NCBI GenBank assembly: GCA_910592205.1
Contig: CAJVPJ010000339.1
Location: forward strand, 1-28,022
DNA: 28,022 nt
Direction of reading: 5' to 3'
DNA from: Paraglomus occultum
Taxonomy: Eukaryota; Glomeromycota; Glomeromycetes; Paraglomerales; Paraglomeraceae
Part shown: positions 21,786 through 28,022 of the stretch, piece by piece
Position numbering within the stretch: position 1 is the first letter of the stretch
How the letters are laid out: the number at the start of each line of letters is the position of its first letter
The notes under the pieces: model-generated
Seen by the model: the letters and a program-made list of their open reading frames with translations, nothing else
Database searches by the model: none
Told to the model about the DNA's origin: nothing
Made by a program: the position numbers and the translations under genes

Positions 21786-22580
21786 CAGACTGTTATAGTA
21801 TAATATGAACACTATATACATTTATATTAATAATAATTTATCGTTATTATAAATTATTACTATTACTAGTATGCAACGAGTTATCAAAAATTACTGTTGT
21901 GTAACGTTCACTTTATGAAATTGAGAACTGCGAACTATCACGACTTTGTGTGCTAAAGGACAAGCCAGTATTATCTATTACTATTGCTTCAATGCAATGA
22001 ATCCCTTTATCAATGTATTAACTAAGAACAGTCATGGGCATCGCTTTTCAAGCACAATCAATTATCCGTAAGCGATGATCCACTTCACCCACCCCCTTCG
22101 CCACCCGTTATTGCTGCTAACTTTGTTTTATTCGGGATGAGGGTTTTGTTGCTAAATTTCTCAGACGCTGCTATTTATATTGGGCTGACGACCTGACGAC
22201 CTGATTACCAAATTTTGCATAGTTGAGTGAGACAAACCGCTTTCTGAAAATCAATATCAACGCCGATGACGACATAATGTTCTGAGAAATGCGAAAAATT
22301 AGCTTCCCAAATGCCCGAATTTTAGGGCAACAAAAAGCTTCGCGAAGTTAATACGAACCTCAAAAGCTATCATCTTCCAACGCCCGACTTTCGTGTTTCC
22401 GTCAGGATGACGCACTTGTCTTACGTAAAATTACTATTAACTGTACATTCAGAATTAGCGAAATATGACGCAATGGGAAAAAGACTCGAGGTTGTGGAGT
22501 AACTGATATATATAAAGGAAGATGGATGGAAACCCTGATGAAACAATTTATATCAAACATTTTATTACATTTTGCCAAAC
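21786..22580. other. Intergenic region before the HAM1-like gene
   Basis: About 800 bases. No exon is supported. A duplicated word (GACGACCTGA repeated at about 22188-22204) is the only local repeat noted. The last 75 bases hold a TATA element. Confidence 0.45.
22509..22516 (+). promoter_or_regulatory. Putative TATA box of the HAM1-like gene
   Basis: TATATAAA, 65-72 bp upstream of the ATG at 22581, with no other ATG-initiated frame of note between. Position and match are good for a fungal core promoter. No transcript start is visible from sequence. Confidence 0.45.
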
Positions 22581-25185
22581 ATGTCTAAGCTTCCACCCAA
22601 AGATGATCCGGAGCGCACTGCCAGAGAAGTGCAGGCATTGAGACAACAGGATAAGGCTATTGAAATCAGTGAGGCATTAAGGCAGGCATCATCTTTCTTT
22701 GAATACTTATATAAAGAAAAGTGATTTTAGTAGTTGGATATTCATCACACGCCATCTTACAGCGAGGGAAAACTACCTACCACTGCCCAAATAACTTCGG
22801 CTATCGAAGATGTTCAACGCTCGGACGTGCTTTACGATACGGCACGTGGAATGTCACCCTCGGGGAAAAAAGTCCTTGTAGACACGGAAAAGGTGTTGGA
22901 AAGTGCAAAGGCGGTATTGGAAGAAAAAAATGCAGAAGACGAGTTACAGAAAGTTATCTATTACGGAACACAAGCTGCTAAGGATTTGAGTGGTATGCAA
23001 TATCAATGCTTGATAACATAGTCTGTGAAGTTCAGTTTCGACAATATTTGAACATCGCTTCTAATTTTAAAAATCTGATGAATAGACGCGGGGGTAACAG
23101 ACATTCCGGAAGACTTGAAAGCAAGGGCTGGGGAGGGTGCCACAACAACGCAATCTCTCGCACGCGAAGGCATTAGTAAAACAATGAATCTTGCGCGTCT
23201 CCTTGTATCTTCATCCGAATTTCGTAAACTAGTCAATGATATCCTGTCCATCATTCGCGACGTTCTCCGTCAATCCGTTGCATCAGGAGATGAGGAGCAG
23301 CGAGATATCGGTGCTGGTGTTGGTACCGATCATGAGAAATCAGTAGGCCAAGCCATTGACGAGACCACTGGTAAATTACGCGAGACTGTTCATCCGATGG
23401 CCCGTTCGGCCGCTGATGTTGCTGAACCAATTATCGAACGCTATAGTAAGGGAGATATATCCTTTGAGGAAGCAGCGAAGACCGGCGCTAAGACCTTTGC
23501 TTCGAACGTCCGCTCGTCTATTACTAGTCTTAGTCTACCACCTGAGAAACGCGATGCGATCGTTAATAGATTTAAGAATTTAATTGTCCAAGCTCAGAAG
23601 AGTAAAGAATACCATGATGCATTAGAAGATTTTATTAGTATAGTAACACACATCGCTTCGCACGCCCAACAGTTGACGACGCATGTCTCGCAAAAAACAA
23701 GCGAGGCACAGACGCCCGCGTTTGAGGTTGCCGAACAAAATGCGAAAGAGCTGGTTGAGAATTTTGCCGGCCATCAGTCACTCGATTCTCTGATTTCCGT
23801 GCTGAGAGAATTCTCTGTCAAAGTACAAGAGGACAATGAGCTTCGTCAATACTTGTGTGATCTAAGTGATTTCGTGATCAAGTCGTTGCGGGATCCTGAA
23901 TTTATTCAGCGGACGGATTATAATTCTGCTGTATCTCAACAAATAGATAGGGGCCGCAAAGTTCTATTGGAGAATTACGGAGAAATAAGCCAGCGCTTAG
24001 TAGACGAAGCAAGCAAATTCAATGAAGCGTTGCAAGAAGATAGGACAACTCGTCAGTTTACGAAGGATTTGGAGACGTTGATAGAGGATTTGTTCTTGGA
24101 CGAAAGAGGCAGACCTACGATTAAATTGGAACTTGTGAAAGACTTCGCTAAAATATTGCCAGTTATTGGGGAGAGGCTCAAGTATATTTCTCTACCCCGA
24201 ATAGAAAAGTGCGTTACTACTATTGATCGCGTATTATTGGCCTGTGTTCTTTTCCGATACAGTACTAACGGTTTATTTGGGTTTGTAGTTCGGACGATCA
24301 ATATGATTATGTTTTTGACAATATTGTGCTTCACGTGTCGGAAATTATTCCAAAGCACGTCCATATGAGTTTGAATGCAGACATCAACCTTGATAGGGAA
24401 GAAAAAGATATCGTACAGTATACAATTATGGTTGACATGTACGTTTTCGGTTCGGACGGTTTGTTGTCGGTGTTATGCATCTGTCGTATTTCGGTTTACT
24501 TATCGTTGTCTTCTATAGTTCTAAATTGCATGCAGATGCACGGAATATAGCCTTTTTCTATAAAAAGAAGAAGGGAATGATCAACATGATGGATGTAAGT
24601 GACCTTGTTCACAGGAATAGTTGCTCGTTTTGACACTGGCTCTAACTATTTTATGACTTCATTGCAATTAGGTTGGGCTTATTGACTTTGCCGTTCCCGA
24701 GGATACTGGTATGAGGATCCATGCGAAAGTTTGTTTGAAACTTCCCACCGATGATAAACCTTTCTCGCTCGAAGTATGGGAGGCTCGCACCGAAATTTCG
24801 GAACTCAAGTTAAGATTGCACGACACACGGCATGAGTAAGTAGCATGGAGAGCTGTGCGAATTTTCTTTTTTCGGATCATATAAGTTACTTGCGATTGTT
24901 AATCCGGTTCTATTCATCATATCCATTAGCATGCTTTACAAATTATTGGTCCCATTAGTCGAATCAAGAATTAAGCGTCAGATTGAAACTCTCATTACAG
25001 AGCGTATTTGCGAAACTATATCGTTTATTGAAAATCAAATTGGGCGTGCACATTTGCATTTTGCAGAAATGCAGCAGAAGCAGAAACAGCGAGATGATAA
25101 TGCAGGAAGTGGACCGCATGTCAGTGAAGAGAGACGAAAGAATCCGTGGGAGAGCGCGGCATTTAACCAAAGTCAAGCTGTTTAA
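22581..25185 (+). CDS. HAM1-like protein (HAM1_N plus HAM1_C, formerly DUF5923/DUF4449)
   Basis: Seven exons join in phase: 22581-22685, 22734-22992, 23086-24208, 24289-24438, 24519-24594, 24672-24835 and 24930-25185 (2133 nt, 710 residues). The N-terminus shows the family pattern of a short charged helix (QQDKAIEISEALRQ), then GKLPTTAQITSAIEDV and a long helical region with LARLLVSSSEFRKLVNDILS, the HAM1_N core. From about residue 490 comes ILPVIGERLKYISLPRIE, then NIVLHVSEIIPKHVHMSLNA, RNIAFFYKKKKGMINMMDVG and a C-terminal helix, matching HAM1_C, which has a BPI/TULIP-like lipid-binding fold by family annotation. HAM1-type proteins are mainly fungal and linked to hyphal fusion and lipid handling; a direct role here is inference. 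The C-terminal 50 residues are Gln/Arg-rich. Intron 1 must start with GC (22686) to avoid in-frame stops at 22722-22733. Confidence 0.85.
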
Positions 25186-25620
25186 ATTATGACGAAACGT
25201 CGTTCGTATACACGTGTACGTACTCATGCGACCTGGTTAATAAAAGTCGATGTTTTGTGACAGTTTTTTAATGCATCTACATTAGTCAGACTTGGCTTGT
25301 CAGATAGACATTTTTTACTGTGAATTCATTTTATTTATAACTCTTTAATGGTCTATATAACAACAAAATGATTATTGTTTTTATCAGTTAACTTACTATA
25401 AATACGCGTGCATTCGGCGTTTTACTAGATTTAGTAACCGTATTAGTATGTTTATTTAAGATGCGGTTTGCTGGTCGACCTTGAGTCTCTAAGCCGTCGT
25501 TGAATAAAAAGGATACAAAACGTTGAGTAATGAACATTCCCTACAATGCAAATTCTTTAGGGGGGTCGCAATGTGAGTTCTAAAAAAAGCAATCTAATGT
25601 ATCTCCACGTGACTCATTCG
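25186..25620. other. Intergenic, HAM1-like gene to next exons
   Basis: AT-rich spacer holding the 3' end of the HAM1-like gene (AATAAAA at about 25239) and the upstream part of the next gene. A run of G residues lies at 25561-25565. No exon is clear before about 25628. Confidence 0.4.
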
Positions 25621-25627
25621 CTTAAAT

Positions 25628-26300
25628 TTTTCCATGGAATTCGAAATCGCGCACTTCGTCTTCTACTTTCCGTCCCAAGTGTGATCTTAATAAGTGTACG
25701 TGACATTGCCTTGCAGTCGGTTTACTCCTATATGTCACAACAAACAGCGAGATATGGAGCTTCAGAAGGTTTTCAACAAGATCGTAGAAGCAAACCCAAA
25801 CGTAAGCTGTCCAGTACAAATTTGTTTCTCTGAGCTTGCAAACTGTTAAGCGCTTTGGTAGCACAGTCGGTGCCTCTCAATACTGAGAGCTTTACACAGC
25901 CATAACCCATTGCGTAAGGCTGAACCTTCCTCGGAGTGTAAACTCTCACCACTATCATGTCATGTTTTGTTTGTATGAAACGCTTTGTTCGCTAGGCAAT
26001 CTTCTGTTCCTTTATTGACATATGTTTCAACACTCTGATATCTTGGAGATGTCAGACGACCTGCCTGAGGAGAAGAGGGTCTTGTTTGAAGAGATCGAAT
26101 AAAAATAGAAGGTGAGAATATGAGTGTGCATCTGCTCTCTTCTTTATGAGTTGTTGCCTTGAATATGCATTACAGGATGGCGTTTTCAACAACGAATGGG
26201 CAATGTACGCGGCAGAACAGACAGCATCATCATCTGTCAATACGAGTATCTCTGTCCAGAGAGACTTCAATAGTGAAGTTAAGTCTCACTCCACCAGGGT
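25628..26300 (+). CDS. Exons of an unrecognised gene, truncated at the composition break
   Basis: Three exon-like pieces lie in order. A Ser/Arg-rich piece ends at 25678 at a GTGTGA donor. Exon 25717-25801 follows after TTGCAG and reads RFTPICHNKQRDMELQKVFN, then KIVEANPN, ending at a GTAAGC donor; the two join in phase 2. Further on, at about 26030-26098, HSDILEMSDDLPEEKRVLFE runs to a TAA. At 26174-26300, after TTACAG, GVFNNEWAMYAAEQTASSSV continues to a GTGAGA. The last two pieces do not join cleanly, because TAA and TAG lie before the GTGAGA donor at 26111. Either the gene ends at about 26100 and the last piece belongs to another, or the locus is damaged. No start codon was fixed and no family recognised. 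The last exon lies right at the junction with the foreign-looking segment. Confidence 0.35.
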
Positions 26301-26322
26301 GAGAATTGTTTTGAAATTTTTA

Positions 26323-26736
26323 TTAAACACATTTGGCAAATTTGTGAGTTCCTTTTCAAAATTTCATACCATCTAATACTTGACAAGCATTGCATTGTAA
26401 TCCATTGCAAAAATGCTGACAAGTATCACATAAATCAGTTCTTGAACTTATAATTTAGATTTCTGGTGTTAATTGATGTCATAGTTTTCTGAATGCATCA
26501 TATTTCAATGATTTCAATTTGCTGTTTTCTTCCAAACCTGCTAGAAAGTTCTGGTAAACAGATTTGTAAGTTGTTTCTGCTGGTAAAAAGATAACTGTAA
26601 TAAATGAGAGGCTGATTATGATGTGACTGTAAATTGACCAGGGTGACTGATGATGTAATAATGGTGCTCAGGAACTTGTTAATTTTAATGCTCACTTTAT
26701 CATACCAGAAGGTGAGGAATACAAACCATAACATGA
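26323..26736 (-). pseudogene. Mobile-element integrase-like N-terminal region, readable with TGA as Trp
   Basis: On the minus strand one frame runs from 26736 to a TAA at 26325-26323, interrupted by four TGA (26694, 26670, 26481, 26358) and one TAA (26457). Reading TGA as Trp gives FLPAETTYKSVYQNFLAGLE, YDAFRKL-W-HQLTPEI, then ISSRTDLCDTCQHFCNGLQ. This order (a Leu-Pro segment with a TTYKSV-like start, an F-x-x-L-W motif, then a DLCxxC knuckle) is what I know from repeated eukaryotic integrase-core mobile elements in cnidarians and mycorrhizal fungi. The TGA in the F-x-x-L-W motif stands exactly at the conserved Trp. The catalytic core is absent: the frame ends soon after the knuckle, at the border with fungal DNA. 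The TAA at 26457 (between PEI and IISS) marks decay. Family assignment is from memory of the motif pattern and is tentative. Confidence 0.45.
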
Positions 26737-26972
26737 TTAATATAGGATTACCTCTATATTAATATATAAAAATATTAATATGAAACTAATTTACATTAAG
26801 TCCACTATGGAACCCAAGAATTACAGCACTATTAGAAGCATTCTAAAGAAAGCTCAAGGAGAGAAAATTGCGCCTTATTATTATGTTTTTTAAAAAGAAA
26901 ACCAAAATAGTAAAATAAGGTTAATTTGAACTGATAAGCTATAAAAATACTTATTGTGAATAACATAAATAA

Positions 26973-27260
26973 GTAACCTACTGTGATACTGATTACCAAG
27001 ATTTTACTGATTATAATAGCAGTTTAAAAAAGCTCTGACAGAGCCTAAAGAACTCAGCAACAGAGTCTATTGCTATGGAAAGAAGCTGAAAAAGACAATG
27101 AGAACTAGTCAGTAAATTTAATAAACCTTTAGACCAACCAGTTTGAATTAGAGAGTATTTAGCATGAAAGAAATTCTACTCTCAAAATGGATTACCAGTT
27201 GATCATTGAAGAAATGGTAGCTGCTGATTATACTCACTCTCTTCAACAATTGGTTTATAA
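26973..27260 (+). pseudogene. TGA-as-Trp open frame upstream of a coiled-coil ORF
   Basis: In phase with 27165 the plus strand has no TAA or TAG for 95 codons (26973-27260) but seven TGA, at 27036, 27087, 27099, 27144, 27165, 27207 and 27225. With TGA as Trp the first part reads like genuine protein: SLKNSATESIAMERS-W-KRQ-W-ELVSK, then FNKPLDQPV-W-IREYLA-W-KK. Beyond about 27190 the better coding frame is the next one, where the coiled-coil ORF starts, so a frameshift near 27190 is likely. No ATG lies near the left end. No family recognised. Confidence 0.4.
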
Positions 27261-27646
27261 GGAGTTAGTTGAAAGAGACAAAAAAAGAGGAGAATATTTA
27301 AAAGAAATTGCTGATTGTCAAGAACATATAAATGATTTGGAAAAAGAGGAGCAAGAATATTTAGCTAACCTTAAATACCACAATGCCTGGCATTCAAGAA
27401 TGGCAAGAAAAAGCCAAAAAACAAAAAGAAATCACAGAAATATTGGCTAAAGAAATTAAGGAATGACGAGAAAGACAAGTCCCTAAGCCTTCACCTTTGC
27501 CTCAAAAACAAACCAGAGTCAAATTGTTAGCTAATAAAATTATGACTCAATTCCAGCAAGTGGTGAAACTTCCAACATTTAAAGAAAAGCCTAATAATCC
27601 TTTTTCCATTTACAGAGCTTTACTTATAACCCGTTTGTTCTTTTAA
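27187..27646 (+). pseudogene. Frameshifted coiled-coil protein with an in-frame TGA
   Basis: The ATG at 27187 opens MDYQLIIEEMVAADYTHSLQ and a charged heptad-like region (EIADCQEHINDLEKEEQEYL). Near 27375 the coding signal moves to the next frame, which continues the coiled coil as IQEWQEKAKKQKEITEILAK, then EIKE, a TGA at 27464, RERQVPKPSPLPQKQ, and ends at TAA 27644-27646. Read straight, the first frame stops at 27450 with a basic tail that looks like frameshift read-through. So the locus carries one frameshift, plus a TGA that fits Trp (KE-W-RERQVP). TGG also occurs once in the second frame. It overlaps by 27 bp the 3' end of the convergent minus-strand ORF. No known family; structural, phage or element-borne protein are all possible. 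Confidence 0.4.
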
Positions 27647-28022
27647 AAAGACAATCATTTGTTTTAAATAATTAACTGGCTTTGGACAAGCAATGTCCTT
27701 AAACTCATCTCTGACAAATGCACGAATATTTTGGTAAAGATACTCCTGCCTTTTGTAATCCAAAGGAGGAGGTGTTAGTACGAGGATGGAAAAAGATTTA
27801 AGTTTTTTGGTAATTTCAGAAACACTTGCTTTTCTAGTTTTTAACAAATTGAATTCAGTAAAAACACCATTAGCAACTATTTGAGCTTTGACAATTCCAG
27901 GGTTAGCTGCTTCAAAGAGAAAGTGTTGATATTTTTGTAAACCACTCAATTTCTTAAAGAAAATCCCCAACACAGAGTTAAAATCTAAGTATTGAAAGCC
28001 TTTTCCGTTGTCATAACGTTGA
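27620..28022 (-). CDS. Uncharacterised protein, 5' end beyond the window
   Basis: The frame is open from the window edge to a stop at 27620 (at least 133 codons). The visible part starts QRYDNGKGFQYLDFNSVLGI and continues FKKLSGLQKYQHFLFEAANP, then SFSILVLTPPPLDYKRQEYL and a Lys-rich end KQMIVFLKEQTGYK. It contains no Trp codon of either kind, so it does not test the genetic code. A GTG at 27973 is a possible bacterial start, but coding continues upstream of it in the same frame, so the true start is probably outside. No family recognised. It is the only undamaged frame in the foreign-looking segment. Confidence 0.5.
   Translation of the reverse strand, partial: QRYDNGKGFQYLDFNSVLGIFFKKLSGLQKYQHFLFEAANPGIVKAQIVANGVFTEFNLLKTRKASVSEITKKLKSFSILVLTPPPLDYKRQEYLYQNIRAFVRDEFKDIACPKPVNYLKQMIVFLKEQTGYK

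Noticed and set aside
25850-25935. tRNA-like stretch with an A-box-like TAGCACAGTCGG
   Set aside because: The following stem has a 6-base loop instead of 7, no B-box (GGTTCGANNCC) follows, and no acceptor stem pairs. It lies inside a likely intron.
26323-28022. Nuclear copy of mitochondrial DNA as the source of TGA=Trp
   Set aside because: Fungal mitochondria also read TGA as Trp, but no respiratory, ribosomal or tRNA gene is visible and the content (integrase-like and coiled-coil proteins) does not fit a standard mitochondrial genome. A mitochondrial plasmid remains a remote option.
1-28022. CRISPR arrays, rRNA genes or bacterial operons
   Set aside because: No regularly spaced direct repeats and no rRNA-like conserved stretches were seen; apart from the end segment, genes are spliced and eukaryotic.

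Overview
The window looks like nuclear DNA of an AT-rich fungus. Genes are split by many short GT-AG introns (mostly about 45-170 nt) and lie close together on both strands. The recognisable genes are standard eukaryotic ones: PDS5, SFT2, a VIP36/EMP47-type L-type lectin, a CLASP-N/TOG protein, an AN1 zinc-finger protein and a HAM1-like lipid-binding-fold protein that is typical of fungi. The base composition, plus a final segment that reads like DNA from a genetic-code-4 bacterium, suggests an early-diverging (Mucoromycota/Glomeromycotina-like) fungus. That placement is inference.

Layout. 1-3.2 kb: mostly non-coding, with a relic of a Golgi Qb-SNARE (GOSR1/Gos1-like) at 1123-1371 and a weak minus-strand gene candidate near 2 kb. 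3.2-4.6 kb (minus): an unrecognised gene with an apparent frame break near 4.0 kb. 5.1-10.7 kb (minus): the cohesin regulator PDS5, in many small exons. 10.7-11.15 kb (minus): a predicted small gene ending 17 bp before the PDS5 start codon. 11.8-13.4 kb (plus): SFT2. 14.0-15.5 kb (plus): the lectin cargo receptor. 15.7-16.6 kb (minus): an unidentified membrane protein. 16.7-18.0 kb (minus): a CLASP-N domain protein. 18.0-21.1 kb: a decayed stretch with coding-like pieces and two diverged copies of one C-terminal coding tail. 21.2-21.8 kb (plus): AN1 zinc-finger protein. 22.6-25.2 kb (plus): HAM1-like protein in seven exons. 25.6-26.3 kb (plus): exons of an unrecognised gene.

From about 26.32 kb to the end the sequence changes character. 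There are no intron-like structures, the coding is A-rich, and several frames become open only if TGA is read as tryptophan. One of these, on the minus strand, resembles the N-terminal part of a eukaryotic integrase-type mobile element with a DLCxxC zinc knuckle. The neighbouring fungal genes use TGG for Trp and TGA as stop. This points to a degraded piece of a code-4 genome, for example a mycoplasma-related endobacterium of the kind that lives in arbuscular mycorrhizal fungi, either inserted into the fungal chromosome or joined to it by misassembly. It is the most interesting part of the window.

The SFT2, lectin and Gos1 pieces all belong to ER-Golgi traffic, but nothing suggests co-regulation. 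For the main genes the exon boundaries were worked out by hand, and for SFT2, the lectin, the CLASP-N protein, the AN1 protein and the HAM1-like protein the exon lengths sum to an exact multiple of three.
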